A DNA stretch of 64,000 bases from Burkholderia stabilis. GTDB lineage: Bacteria > Pseudomonadota > Gammaproteobacteria > Burkholderiales > Burkholderiaceae. Of the stretch, positions 28,416 to 36,796 are shown piece by piece (position 1 is the first letter of the stretch; each line of letters begins with the position of its first letter). The stretch is taken from the NCBI RefSeq assembly GCF_001742165.1, contig NZ_CP016442.1:1426001-1490000 (forward strand), in the 5' to 3' direction. The notes beneath the pieces were generated by a model. That model did no database searches and was not told where the DNA came from. It saw only the letters and a program-made list of their open reading frames with translations. The position numbers and the translations under genes were made by a program.

Positions 28416-29675
28416 ATGTCACCCTTTTCGTTCACCCTGCTGTTCGCGCTCGCCGTACTCGCGATGGTCGTCACCAAGCTCTGGCTCGCGTCGCGGCAAA
28501 TCCGCTTCGTCGCCGCGCACCGCAACGGCGTGCCTGCGCAGTTCAGCGCAACCATCCCGCTGACCGCCCACCAGCGCGCGGCCGACTATACGGTCGAGCG
28601 CACCCGGCTGACGATGCTCGAGATCGTCGTCAGCGCGGCCGCGCTGGTCGGCCTCACGCTGCTCGGCGGCGTCGGTGCGCTCGACACGCTGCTGACCGGC
28701 TGGATCGGCCGCGGCTACGGGCAGCAGGTCGCGCTCGTCGCCTCGGTGCTCGTGGTCACGAGCGTCATCGACGTCCCGTTCGAGTATTACCGCCAGTTCG
28801 GGATCGAACAGCGTTTCGGCTTCAACCGCATGACGAAGCGGCTGTTCTTCACCGACATGCTGAAAAATTCGCTGCTCGGCGCCGCGCTCGGCCTGCCGCT
28901 GCTGTTCGTCGTGCTGTGGCTGATGAACCAGGCCGGCAGCCTGTGGTGGCTGTGGACCTGGATCGTCTGGGTCGCGTTCCAGATGCTCGTGCTGCTGATC
29001 TACCCGACCTTCATCGCACCGATCTTCAACAAGTTCGAGCCGCTGAAGGACGACGCGCTGCGCTCGCGCATCGAGTCGCTGATGAAGCGCTGCGGCTTCG
29101 CGGCGAAGGGGCTGTTCGTGATGGACGGCAGCCGCCGTTCCGCGCACGGCAACGCGTACTTCACGGGCTTTGGCGCATCGAAGCGGATCGTGTTCTTCGA
29201 CACGCTGCTCGCGCGCCTGTCCGGCCAGGAAATCGAAGCGGTGCTCGCGCACGAACTCGGCCATTTCAAACGCCGCCACGTGATGAAGCGGATGCTCGTG
29301 TCGTTCGTGCTGAGCCTCGTGCTCCTCGCGCTGCTCGGCTGGCTTGCGCAGCGCACGTGGTTCTATACAGGGCTCGGCGTCACGCCGTCGCTCGACACGA
29401 GCAACGCCGGCGCCGCGCTCGTACTGTTCTTCCTGGCGATTCCCGTGTTCCTGTTCTTCGCGACGCCGTTCAGCAGCCTCACGTCGCGCAAGCACGAATT
29501 CGAGGCCGACGCGTTCGCGGCCAGCCAGACCGACGCACAGGATCTCGTCAGCGCGCTCGTGAAGCTCTATGAGGACAACGCGTCGACGCTGACGCCCGAC
29601 CCCGTCTACACGGCCTTCTACTACTCGCATCCGCCCGCCTCGCAGCGGATCGACCGCCTGATGCAGCACGCATGA
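28416..29675 (+). CDS. M48 family membrane metalloprotease (Ste24/CAAX-protease-like)
   Basis: A 419-residue integral-membrane zinc protease. The HEXXH motif is [11 protein letters not shown] with HELGH at residues 279-283; the third ligand Glu is in [11 protein letters not shown] about 80 residues later. At least six hydrophobic segments surround it, as in Ste24 CAAX proteases. Bacterial members probably act in membrane protein quality control. The stop overlaps the rsgA start by 4 bp (ATGA). Confidence 0.92.
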   Translation: MSPFSFTLLFALAVLAMVVTKLWLASRQIRFVAAHRNGVPAQFSATIPLTAHQRAADYTVERTRLTMLEIVVSAAALVGLTLLGGVGALDTLLTGWIGRGYGQQVALVASVLVVTSVIDVPFEYYRQFGIEQRFGFNRMTKRLFFTDMLKNSLLGAALGLPLLFVVLWLMNQAGSLWWLWTWIVWVAFQMLVLLIYPTFIAPIFNKFEPLKDDALRSRIESLMKRCGFAAKGLFVMDGSRRSAHGNAYFTGFGASKRIVFFDTLLARLSGQEIEAVLAHELGHFKRRHVMKRMLVSFVLSLVLLALLGWLAQRTWFYTGLGVTPSLDTSNAGAALVLFFLAIPVFLFFATPFSSLTSRKHEFEADAFAASQTDAQDLVSALVKLYEDNASTLTPDPVYTAFYYSHPPASQRIDRLMQHA

Positions 29676-30613
29676 GCCGGCCGACCTCCCGCAAGCCGGC
29701 CCCGCGCGCGTCGGGCGCACAGCGTGTCGAAGGCCGCGTGATCGCGGCTCATGGGCGCCACTACATCGTCGCGCCCGACGACGGCGGCCCGATGCTGCAG
29801 TGCTTCCCGCGCGGCAAGAAGAGCGATATCGCGGTCGGCGACCGCGTCGTGTACGAGCAGGCGTCGGCCGACCAGGGCGTGATCGTCGAAATCGGCGAAC
29901 GGCGCAACCTGCTGTATCGCTCCGACCAGTTCAAGTCGAAGCTTTTCGCGGCCAACCTCGACCAGTTGCTGATCGTGCTCGCGACCGAGCCCTATTTCAG
30001 CGAGGATCTGCTCGGCCGCGCGCTGATCGCCGCCGAGGCGAACGAGCTGAAGCCGCTCGTCGTGCTGAACAAGATCGACGTCGAGGCCGCGCTGCCGGTC
30101 GCACGGGAGCGCCTCGCGCCGTACCGCGCGCTCGGCTACGACGTGCTCGAGCTGTCGGTGAAGGGTTCGCCCGACGACGCGCGCGCGCAACTGATGCCGC
30201 ACCTCACCGGCCATTCGACGATCCTGCTCGGCCAGTCCGGGATGGGCAAGTCGACGCTCGTGAACCTGCTCGTTCCGGATGCCGAAGCCGCGACGCGCGA
30301 GATTTCGGCCGCGCTCAACAGCGGCCGCCACACGACGACGTTCACGCGGCTCTACCCGCTGGAGGGCGGCGGTGCGCTGATCGATTCGCCGGGGTTCCAG
30401 GAATTCGGCCTCTACCATCTGACCGAAGGGCGTCTCGAGCGCGCATTTCCGGAGTTCAGGCCGCTGCTCGCGGACTGCCGTTTCTATAATTGCCATCATC
30501 TGCACGAGCCCGGCTGCGCGATTCTCGAAGCCGTCGCCGACGGCCGCATCGCGCCGTCGCGGCATGCGCTGTACGCGCAGCTCGTGCACGAGGCGAGCCA
30601 GATCGTCCGCTGA
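29672..30613 (+). CDS. rsgA: Ribosome small subunit-dependent GTPase RsgA
   Basis: A 313-residue circularly permuted GTPase that acts in late 30S maturation. Order: N-terminal OB fold (about 15-80), G4 NKID (133-136), G1 GQSGMGKST (187-195), G3 DSPG (238-241), then a zinc-binding C-terminus with [14 protein letters not shown] (269-282). It overlaps the M48 protease by 4 bp and precedes a small DUF2007-like gene, forming a three-gene unit. Confidence 0.96.
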   Translation: MSRPTSRKPAPRASGAQRVEGRVIAAHGRHYIVAPDDGGPMLQCFPRGKKSDIAVGDRVVYEQASADQGVIVEIGERRNLLYRSDQFKSKLFAANLDQLLIVLATEPYFSEDLLGRALIAAEANELKPLVVLNKIDVEAALPVARERLAPYRALGYDVLELSVKGSPDDARAQLMPHLTGHSTILLGQSGMGKSTLVNLLVPDAEAATREISAALNSGRHTTTFTRLYPLEGGGALIDSPGFQEFGLYHLTEGRLERAFPEFRPLLADCRFYNCHHLHEPGCAILEAVADGRIAPSRHALYAQLVHEASQIVR

Positions 30614-30660
30614 GCGCGCGGCAGGCGCGCGGCGGCCGGCCTTCACCGACAGGAGCCGTC

Positions 30661-30978
30661 ATGCGTTTCAAGGCACCCAATCTCGCGACCGCGCAGCATT
30701 GGGCCAACGTGCTTCAGGCGGCCGGCATCGGTTGCGAGCTGCATAACTGCTACGCGACCGGCGCGCTCGGCGGCCTACCCGCCGACGCGTGCACGCCCGA
30801 ACTGTGGCTCGACGACGAACGCGACGACGCGCTCGCGCGCCGGCTCCTCGATGCCGCGTCGCACGGCCCGTCGGCCGGTGCCGCGCCGTGGCGCTGCCGG
30901 CAATGCGGCGAAGCGCTCGAAGCCCAGTTCACCGCGTGCTGGCAGTGTGGCGCCATGCGCAATCCGCTTGACGACTGA
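30661..30978 (+). CDS. DUF2007-like small protein with zinc-ribbon end
   Basis: A 105-residue protein. The N-terminal 70 residues (MRFKAPNLATAQHWANVLQAAGI, then PELWLDDE) fit the DUF2007 putative signal-transducing fold. The C-terminus has two CxxC knuckles, CRQCGEALEAQFTACWQCG, forming a small zinc ribbon. GACAGGAG precedes the ATG. It sits 47 bp after rsgA. The function is unknown. Confidence 0.85.
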   Translation: MRFKAPNLATAQHWANVLQAAGIGCELHNCYATGALGGLPADACTPELWLDDERDDALARRLLDAASHGPSAGAAPWRCRQCGEALEAQFTACWQCGAMRNPLDD

Positions 30979-30985
30979 AGCACAG

Positions 30986-31018
30986 CAAAAAGGCCGGCAT
31001 CAAGCCGGCCTTTTTCTT
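30986..31018. terminator. Bidirectional intrinsic terminator
   Basis: AAAAAGGCCGGC/GCCGGCCTTTTT stem with loop ATCAA, between the converging DUF2007-like gene and the AmpE-like gene. Confidence 0.9.
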
Positions 31019-31041
31019 TCATCGGGTGCTGCGCTACCCCG

Positions 31042-31980
31042 TCACGACACCCAGACGGCGAGCGTCAGCATCAGCAGCAGGATCATCCACAGGATCACCG
31101 CGCGCCAGACGAGGCCGACTGCCGACTGCAGCGTACGCGGCGTGCAATCGTCACCGACCGTCAGCGGACCGCTGTCGCCGACCGCCAGCGCATCGAGGCT
31201 CGACGGTTCCGCGAGCGGCCCCGCGAGACGCGCGCCGAGCGCGCCGCTGCCGGCTGCGAGCAACACGCCGTCGTTCGGGTCGGGCCACTGGCGCGTGTGG
31301 TTGCGCCACGCGTAGATCGCATCCTCGAAGTTGCCGACGATCGCGAAGCCGAGCGCGGTCAGCCGTGAGGGAATCCAGTCGATTACGAAGAACGCACGCT
31401 GTGCGAACGTCGAGAATGCGGCCGTGCGGTCGTCACCCGGCGTCGACCAGCTGCGCGCGAGATATTCCGAAATGCGGTACAGCACGGCACCGGCCGGGCC
31501 GATCGGCAGCACATACCAGAAGAACACGCCGAACACGTGGCGATGCGATGCGACCACGGCGTGAATCAGCGTATGACGGACGATTTCGCCGACCGGCATG
31601 TCGACCGTGTCGATTCCCGTCCACTCGTGCAGGATTTCGCGCGCGCGCGGCACGTCGTCGTTGTTGAGCGCGAGATGGATATCGGTGAAGTAATGGCTGA
31701 ACTGGCGGAAGCCGAGCGTGAAATACACGACGACGACGTTCCACGCGAACGCGAGCACGAAGCTCACCTTGTACAGCAGGAAATAAATCAGTGCGACGAT
31801 CAGCACCCACGGCAGCACGACCGCGAGCCATGCGAGGATGCCGTGCTTCTGCTTGCCGGCGTCGAGGCCATGCGCGACGGTTTCCGCATGAAACTGGAAC
31901 AGCGCGAACACCGGATTGTTCGGCGACAACGCGCGGACCTGTTCGATGATGAGGGCGAGGAGAACCGAAAAGAAAGTCAT
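31042..31980 (-). CDS. CobD/CbiB family (AmpE-like) inner-membrane protein
   Basis: A 312-residue membrane protein with hydrophobic segments at about 1-20, 50-75, 80-95, 150-170 and 290-310. MTFFSVLLALIIEQVRAL and GFRQFSHYFTDIHLALN, with RHTLIHAVVASHRHVFGVFFWY, place it in the CobD/CbiB/AmpE family. No cobalamin genes are near, and the betaproteobacterial members resemble AmpE, which affects beta-lactamase induction in enterobacteria. A cobamide role seems unlikely. The ATG at 31980 fits the family. Confidence 0.85.
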   Translation of the reverse strand: MTFFSVLLALIIEQVRALSPNNPVFALFQFHAETVAHGLDAGKQKHGILAWLAVVLPWVLIVALIYFLLYKVSFVLAFAWNVVVVYFTLGFRQFSHYFTDIHLALNNDDVPRAREILHEWTGIDTVDMPVGEIVRHTLIHAVVASHRHVFGVFFWYVLPIGPAGAVLYRISEYLARSWSTPGDDRTAAFSTFAQRAFFVIDWIPSRLTALGFAIVGNFEDAIYAWRNHTRQWPDPNDGVLLAAGSGALGARLAGPLAEPSSLDALAVGDSGPLTVGDDCTPRTLQSAVGLVWRAVILWMILLLMLTLAVWVS

Positions 31981-32100
31981 GCGTGGCGCCGTCTTCGGAG
32001 TTATGTCATTTTTTGCATAACGATAGCACAGCGTAAGCACCGCATGGCTGCCGGCGCGGTTGCCCGGCAGCCGGCCGTACGCGCCGGCCGGTGTGTGCGC

Positions 32101-32787
32101 CTAGCCGGCGGCCAAGAAGCGGTACAGATTGCGAAACATGGCGGCAGTTGCGCCCCAGATGAAGTAATGCCCGCCCGGTTTGCCGTTTGGATAGGGCATC
32201 GCAAAAAAACGACGTTCGCCGCCTTCCCAGCGAAACACGCGGACCTGGTGATTCGCCGGATTCATCACAAACGCGAGCGGCACCTCGAATATTTCAGCGA
32301 CTTCGAACGTGTCGGCCTGCACGGTGAACGGCGGATGCACGAGGCCGACCACCGGCGTCACGCAAAAGCCGGTGCCGGTCAGGTAGTCGGGCAGCGCGCC
32401 GAGGATTTCGACGCGCTCGGCGGCCAGCCCGATTTCTTCCTTCGCCTCGCGCAACGCGGTTGCGGTCGCATCGCGATCGAACGGCTCGCGGCGGCCGCCG
32501 GGGAAGCTGATCTGCCCGGCGTGGTCATTCAGGTGATCGGCGCGCTGGGTCAACAGCACGGTGAGGCCCGACTCGCGGACGACGAGCGGGACGAGGACGG
32601 CCGCGCTGCGCGGATCGATGCCTTCCTGCAGTCTCGCCTCTCCGGGCTCGACACTCCACTCGAGCGTGCGCGCAAAACGGTCGCGCAGGCCGGACGGCGT
32701 CAACAGGCGGGGATCAATGGCGGGCAGGCCGGCGCCGGTGCCTTCGACCGGCAATACTTCGGGATCGATGATGGGGCGGCGATTCAA
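32101..32787 (-). CDS. NUDIX hydrolase, CoA pyrophosphatase type
   Basis: About 228 residues from the TTG at 32787. The NUDIX box FPGGRREPFDRDATATALREAKEEIGL (about residues 88-114), followed by the C-terminal segment of CoA pyrophosphatases (WGATAAMFRNLYR), suggests hydrolysis of CoA or its oxidised forms to 4'-phosphopantetheine and ADP. Only about 64 bp of native DNA remain upstream, because the IS starts at 32852. No ATG occurs in that stretch; TTG is preceded by GAGAG. The frame also reads on into the IS to an ATG at 32877. Confidence 0.82.
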   Translation of the reverse strand: MNRRPIIDPEVLPVEGTGAGLPAIDPRLLTPSGLRDRFARTLEWSVEPGEARLQEGIDPRSAAVLVPLVVRESGLTVLLTQRADHLNDHAGQISFPGGRREPFDRDATATALREAKEEIGLAAERVEILGALPDYLTGTGFCVTPVVGLVHPPFTVQADTFEVAEIFEVPLAFVMNPANHQVRVFRWEGGERRFFAMPYPNGKPGGHYFIWGATAAMFRNLYRFLAAG

Positions 32788-32836
32788 TGGGGCTCTCGGG
32801 TTCGTGTCGTATCGAGCATATTGTCGCGCCAGAATG

Positions 32837-32849
32837 AAAAAAGCACCCG
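32837..32849 (-). terminator. 3' arm of the rplS terminator, separated by the IS
   Basis: AAAAAAGCACCCG here pairs exactly over 12 bp with CGGGTGCTTTTT at 34325-34336. Read leftward, this arm ends in T6 on the minus strand. The two arms were adjacent before the IS inserted in the loop. See the entry at 34325. Confidence 0.85.
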
Positions 32850-32851
32850 GT

Positions 32852-32876
32852 TGAACTGCACCCCAAAAGTTGGACA
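32852..32876 (+). repeat. Left terminal inverted repeat of the IS
   Basis: Starts TGAACTG and ends GTTGGACA. It matches the complement of 34297-34321 over 25 positions with four mismatches. Confidence 0.9.
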
Positions 32877-32902
32877 TCGATCCAACCTTTGGGGTGTTTT
32901 TT
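32861..32902 (+). promoter_or_regulatory. Hairpin with T run just before orfA
   Basis: Arms CCCCAAAAGTTGGA (32861-32874) and TCCAACCTTTGGGG (32881-32894), one mismatch, loop CATCGA, followed by TGTTTTTT and then the orfA ATG at 32904. It looks like an intrinsic terminator and also hides the likely orfA ribosome site GGGGTG in its 3' arm. Either effect would keep transcription entering from outside from making transposase. Confidence 0.7.
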
Positions 32903-32903
32903 C

Positions 32904-33449
32904 ATGACGAAGTACAACGAGCAGTTCAAGCGGCAAATCGTAGACGAGTACCTTGCCGGCAACGCTGGAGTGAAGGCGTTGGGCAAGCGATACGGCCTGA
33001 GCTATACGCTAGTGCACCGGTGGGTCGCCCGGTATCGTGAGCACGGCGTTGCCGGACTGAGTAAGAAATACAGCCACTATGATGAGCAGTTCAAGCTTTC
33101 GGTTTTACAGCGTATGTGGCGCGATGAGCTTTCGTATCGCGAGGTCGCGACACTATTCAACATTCGTGGTGACCGAACCGTGGCAACTTGGGTGCGCTTG
33201 TATCATGACGGCGGTATAGATGCTCTGAAGCCTCGCCGACGAGGACGCCCGCCCAGCATGAAGCCTGAACCAGACATGAAACCGGAGTTCCCGCTGCAGC
33301 CCGATGAGGCACGCACGCCGGACACGCTCTCACGCGACGACCTGCTCAAAGAGAACGAATATCTGCGTGCGGAGGTGGCGTACCTAAAAAAGCTCGATGC
33401 GCTGCTGCGATCAAAGGAGCAAGCAGCGCCAAAGAAAAAGCGCAAATAG
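32904..33449 (+). CDS. IS3-family transposase OrfA
   Basis: A 181-residue protein with two tandem helix-turn-helix units (about 1-52: KQIVDEYLAG..GLSYTLVHRWVARY; about 55-115: WRDELSYREVATLFNI..TVATWVRLYHDGG). A basic linker RRRGRPPS and a C-terminal leucine-zipper-like coil (LLKENEYLRAEVAYLKKLDALL) follow, then a Lys-rich end. This long OrfA is typical of the IS150 group. It binds the terminal repeats and regulates transposition. Confidence 0.93.
   Translation: MTKYNEQFKRQIVDEYLAGNAGVKALGKRYGLSYTLVHRWVARYREHGVAGLSKKYSHYDEQFKLSVLQRMWRDELSYREVATLFNIRGDRTVATWVRLYHDGGIDALKPRRRGRPPSMKPEPDMKPEFPLQPDEARTPDTLSRDDLLKENEYLRAEVAYLKKLDALLRSKEQAAPKKKRK
33434..33440 (+). promoter_or_regulatory. Candidate -1 frameshift site joining OrfA and OrfB
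   Basis: The heptamer GAAAAAG reads G-AAA-AAG in the orfA frame; it is weaker than the usual A-AAA-AAG. orfB lies in the -1 frame, and the shifted reading continues as KAQIVRELRQ, the usual IS3-family junction. The fusion OrfAB would be the active transposase. Confidence 0.5.
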
Positions 33450-34285
33450 TGCGCGAGCTCAGGCAATGCCATCCGATAGCAGCCCTTCTGAAAGCAGCAG
33501 ATCTGGCGCGCAGCACGTTCTACTATCAGTTGAAGGTGCTGGATGCCGGTGATCGACATGCCGATCTCAAAGCCAGGATCCGGACCGTGTACGAGCATCA
33601 CCAAGGTCGTTACGGCTATCGGCGAATCACCGCCACAATCCGGCAGGCAGGACACGCGATCAACCATAAGACCGTGCAACGACTGATGGGACAATTGCGA
33701 CTGAAGTCCTTGGTGCGCCCAAAGAAATACCGCTCCTGGCGAGGCGAAGTTGGTCGTGTCGCGCCTAATCTGCTGCAGCGCAAGTTCGATGTCGAGCGCC
33801 CGAATCAGAAATGGGTAACCGACGTGACTGAGTTCAACGTCGGTGGCCAGAAGCTGTACCTGTCGCCAGTGATGGATCTGTACAACGGGGAGATCGTCGC
33901 CTATCAGATGGATCGACGGCCAAGCTTCGAGATGGTCAGCCGTATGCTGAAGAAGGCGCTGACCAAGCTTGGACGCAAGGATCGACCGCTGCTGCATTCG
34001 GATCAGGGCTGGCAGTATCAGATGCCAGCGTATCGTCGGCTGCTTGGCCAGCACGCGTTGACGCAGAGCATGTCACGCAAAGGCAACTGCTTGGACAACG
34101 CCGCGATGGAGAGCTTCTTCGGTACGCTCAAGTCAGAGTGCTACAGGCTGCAACGCTTTGCTAGCGTCGAACAGTTACGCGATGCGTTGGATCGCTACAT
34201 CCATTACTACAACCACGATCGCATCAAGCTCAAACTAAAAGGGCTGAGTCCCGTTCAATACAGAACTCAGCCCTTGGGCGCCTAG
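33449..34285 (+). CDS. IS3-family transposase OrfB (integrase domain)
   Basis: 278 residues from the GTG that overlaps the orfA stop (TAGTG). An N-terminal HTH_21-type region (ARSTFYYQL; HHQGRYGYRRITATI) is followed by the retroviral-type integrase core: D125 in KWVTDVTEF, D185 in LLHSDQGWQY and E221 in AAMESFFGTLKSE, giving DX35E. It is complete, with no stop or frameshift. It is translated either from GTG or as the OrfAB fusion. Confidence 0.94.
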   Translation: MRELRQCHPIAALLKAADLARSTFYYQLKVLDAGDRHADLKARIRTVYEHHQGRYGYRRITATIRQAGHAINHKTVQRLMGQLRLKSLVRPKKYRSWRGEVGRVAPNLLQRKFDVERPNQKWVTDVTEFNVGGQKLYLSPVMDLYNGEIVAYQMDRRPSFEMVSRMLKKALTKLGRKDRPLLHSDQGWQYQMPAYRRLLGQHALTQSMSRKGNCLDNAAMESFFGTLKSECYRLQRFASVEQLRDALDRYIHYYNHDRIKLKLKGLSPVQYRTQPLGA

Positions 34286-34296
34286 CCTTCTTAAAC

Positions 34297-34321
34297 TGTC
34301 CAACTTTGTGGGGTCAGTTCA
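34297..34321 (+). repeat. Right terminal inverted repeat of the IS
   Basis: Reads TGTCC..CAGTTCA toward the IS end and mirrors the left end. Flanked outside by the GGT duplication at 34322. Confidence 0.9.
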
Positions 34322-34324
34322 GGT

Positions 34325-34336
34325 CGGGTGCTTTTT
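34325..34336 (-). terminator. 5' arm of the rplS terminator, separated from its partner by the IS
   Basis: CGGGTGCTTTTT, on the minus strand AAAAAGCACCCG, directly follows the rplS stop. Its complement is at 32838-32849, on the far side of the IS. Joined without the IS it forms a 12-bp stem (or 11 bp with loop GACC on the minus strand) followed by T6. Confidence 0.85.
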
Positions 34337-34347
34337 CCTTACAGCTC

Positions 34348-34740
34348 TTACTCTTGGGAAGCTGCTGCGGTGCGATCCTTCGACACCAGCTTTTCCTTGA
34401 TTCGAGCCGACTTGCCCGAACGCTCGCGCAGGTAGTACAGCTTCGCGCGACGCACATCACCGCGGCGCTTCACGACGATGCTTGCCAGCAGCGGCGAGTA
34501 CGTCTGGAACGTACGCTCGACGCCTTCGCCCGACGAAATCTTGCGGACGATGAAGTTCGAGTTCAGGCCACGGTTGCGAATCGCGATCACGACGCCTTCG
34601 TAAGCCTGAACGCGCTTGCGGGTACCTTCAACCACGTTCACGTTCACGATCACCGTGTCGCCCGGGGCGAATTCGGGGATCGTCTTGCCGGCGAGCGCGC
34701 GCTCGATTTCTTCCTGCTCAAGTTTTGCGATCAGATTCAT
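34348..34740 (-). CDS. rplS: 50S ribosomal protein L19
   Basis: A 130-residue ribosomal protein at the 30S-50S interface. [39 protein letters not shown], and [16 protein letters not shown] are family hallmarks. Last gene of rpsP-rimM-trmD-rplS. The upstream frame to 34929 is not part of the protein. The terminator after it is split by the IS. Confidence 0.98.
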   Translation of the reverse strand: MNLIAKLEQEEIERALAGKTIPEFAPGDTVIVNVNVVEGTRKRVQAYEGVVIAIRNRGLNSNFIVRKISSGEGVERTFQTYSPLLASIVVKRRGDVRRAKLYYLRERSGKSARIKEKLVSKDRTAAASQE

Positions 34741-34873
34741 TACTGACTCCTTATGCCATCGTGTCGGCGTTGGCACCCGCCTGCTTCCAGGCCTGGCCCC
34801 GATAGAGGATGGATTCACATCAGGCACCGCACACGCATGTACAGCACCGCCAATTCCCGCCCGCGACTTCGCC

Positions 34874-35668
34874 TCAGGAGGCGTTCTTCGCTTCGCGTGC
34901 GAGGTTCGCAAGCCATGCCTCGTCGGCACGGCTCAACAACTTCTCGCGGCGCGCCCGGACGATCAGGTCCGGCCGCTTCCGCAACGTATTCCTCAATGCT
35001 TCCTGGCGCCGCCACCGCTCGATCTCGGCATGATGCCCGCCGAGCAGCACGTCCGGCACGCGCACGCCGTCGTACTCCTCGGGGCGCGTGTAATGCGGAC
35101 AATCGAGCAGGCCGTCGACGAAACTGTCCTGTACGGCCGACTGCGAATCGTTCAGCACGCCGGGCAGCAACCGTACGACTGCATCCATCATCGCCATCGC
35201 CGGCAACTCTCCACCCGACAGCACGAAATCGCCGAGGCTGATTTCCTCGTCGACACAACGGTCGAGCAGGCGCTGGTCGATCGCCTCGTAGCGGCCGCAC
35301 AGCACGACGACACCCGGCTCCTGCGCCATCCGCACCGCGCGCTCGTGCGTGAGCGGTGCGCCCTGCGGCGACATCATCACGACGCGCGTACTCGCGATAC
35401 CCTGCTCCGCCTGCGCCGCTTTCGCGGCGCCGATCGCGGCTTCGAGCGGCCTGGCCAGCATCACCATGCCCGGACCGCCGCCGTACGGACGATCATCGAC
35501 CGTGCGGTAGTTGTCCGTCGTGAAATCACGCGGATTCCAGGTGCGCAGCCCGAAGCGCCCTTGCTTGACGGCCCGGCTGGTGATTCCCCAGTCGGTCAGT
35601 GCGCGGAACATCTCGGGAAAGAGCGTGACGACGTCGAACTGCACCGCGCTCTCGGTAACCTGGTTCAT
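34874..35668 (-). CDS. trmD: tRNA (guanine-N1)-methyltransferase TrmD
   Basis: A 264-residue SPOUT methyltransferase making m1G37 in tRNAs that read CNN and GGN-type codons. Its knotted SAM site is shown by [44 protein letters not shown] and [10 protein letters not shown]. rimM stops 1 bp before the ATG, indicating tight coupling. An upstream in-frame extension to 35743 overlaps rimM and is not needed. Confidence 0.97.
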   Translation of the reverse strand: MNQVTESAVQFDVVTLFPEMFRALTDWGITSRAVKQGRFGLRTWNPRDFTTDNYRTVDDRPYGGGPGMVMLARPLEAAIGAAKAAQAEQGIASTRVVMMSPQGAPLTHERAVRMAQEPGVVVLCGRYEAIDQRLLDRCVDEEISLGDFVLSGGELPAMAMMDAVVRLLPGVLNDSQSAVQDSFVDGLLDCPHYTRPEEYDGVRVPDVLLGGHHAEIERWRRQEALRNTLRKRPDLIVRARREKLLSRADEAWLANLAREAKNAS

Positions 35669-35669
35669 T

Positions 35670-36347
35670 TCAGTAATCGGCTTCCCAGTCGACGACGATG
35701 CGACGCGCCGCCTGGTCCACCGTTTTGACGTATACGCCGACAAACGGAATCAACCGTTCGTCGGTGGTCGGCTGACCGTCTTTGCCGGTCGCCGGATATT
35801 CGACACGCATGATCGAATGCACGCCGTTGTCGATCATCCCGCTCACTTTCCCGAGTGCCACCGATTGCTCGTTGACGACATCGAGACCGATCAGGTCGAC
35901 CCAATAGAATTCGTCCGCGGCCAGTGCCGGGAAATCTTCCCGGCGCACGAACACGCGAAAGCCGCGCATGGCCAGCGCAGCATCGCGGTCGCTGACGCCC
36001 GCGGGTTGCGCAACGACCGTGTCGCTGTGCGTCTTCGACTGCATGATGCGAACGGACAGCCGCTCCGCACCGCGTTCCAGCCACCAGCGGCGTGCCTTGA
36101 GCAGCGCGTCGCCGCCGCGACCGGCGTCGGCATGCGTCGCCACCTTGACCCAGCCCTTCAGGCCGTAGGCGTCGACTACCGCCCCGACCTCGACGGCATC
36201 GTCGGGCCAGGCTTGCGCCGCTTCGAGACCACCTTGCTCGGCAGCCTCACCGGCGTTCGCGACGACGTCGCGCTCGACCGGCTTGCGGACGAATGCGCCA
36301 AATGACGCACGCCCGCGCCTTGCATTACCGGAATCGTGACCCGCCAT
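35670..36347 (-). CDS. rimM: Ribosome maturation factor RimM
   Basis: A 225-residue 16S processing factor that binds S19 in 30S precursors. The N-terminal barrel begins at [19 protein letters not shown] after about 45 extra residues that are typical of Burkholderia. The PRC-barrel half has [14 protein letters not shown] and [13 protein letters not shown]. Two adjacent ATGs (36347 and 36350) are possible. Second gene of the operon. Confidence 0.93.
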   Translation of the reverse strand: MAGHDSGNARRGRASFGAFVRKPVERDVVANAGEAAEQGGLEAAQAWPDDAVEVGAVVDAYGLKGWVKVATHADAGRGGDALLKARRWWLERGAERLSVRIMQSKTHSDTVVAQPAGVSDRDAALAMRGFRVFVRREDFPALAADEFYWVDLIGLDVVNEQSVALGKVSGMIDNGVHSIMRVEYPATGKDGQPTTDERLIPFVGVYVKTVDQAARRIVVDWEADY

Positions 36348-36389
36348 CAATGCACCTCACAGCCGGCACGACCGGCACACCGTGCCATG

Positions 36390-36644
36390 TTAGGCAGCCG
36401 GTTGCGCCTTTTGCGCTTCCTTCACGAGACGCTGGACGGTCGGCGACAGTTGCGCGCCAACGCCTTGCCAGTACGTCAGGCGATCCTGAGCGATACGCAG
36501 CGATTCGCCCTTCGTGGCAACCGGGTTGTAGAAGCCGACGCGCTCGATGAAGCGGCCGTCACGACGGTTACGCGAATCGGTAGCAACGATGTTGTAGAAC
36601 GGGCGCTTCTTCGAGCCGCCACGAGCCAGACGGATGATAACCAT
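36390..36644 (-). CDS. rpsP: 30S ribosomal protein S16
   Basis: An 84-residue protein with the S16 start [20 protein letters not shown], then [13 protein letters not shown]. First gene of the rpsP-rimM-trmD-rplS operon; the promoter is just upstream. Confidence 0.98.
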
Positions 36645-36689
36645 ATGATGTCCTTCGGAAAACCGGGTTCGAAACTACTGAAACACGCG

Positions 36690-36718
36690 ATTATAGCCGG
36701 AAACCAGAGGTACAACAA
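36690..36718 (-). promoter_or_regulatory. Sigma-70 promoter of the rpsP operon
   Basis: On the minus strand: -35 TTGTTG (36713-36718), 17-bp spacer, perfect -10 TATAAT (36690-36695). It lies about 45 bp upstream of the rpsP ATG. Confidence 0.75.
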
Positions 36719-36796
36719 ACACTTACGCGGAAAAAATCCGCGGAAGCCCTGTCCGACGGGCCTACAATCGTCGTGTTCAGGACGTTCCCCGTCGTC

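Larger units (their letters stand above)
32852..34321 (+). mobile_element. Complete IS3-family insertion sequence (IS150 group), 1,470 bp
   Basis: Ends are TGAACTGCACCCCAAAAG (left) and, inverted on the right, TGAACTGACCCCACAAAG; over 25 bp they differ at four positions. A 3-bp duplication GGT (32849-32851 and 34322-34324) flanks it. Inside are two overlapping frames, orfA and orfB, with orfB in the -1 frame, a DDE motif with a 35-residue D-E spacing, and a leading hairpin. Base composition is clearly less GC-rich than the host. All parts look intact, so it may still move. Confidence 0.93.
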
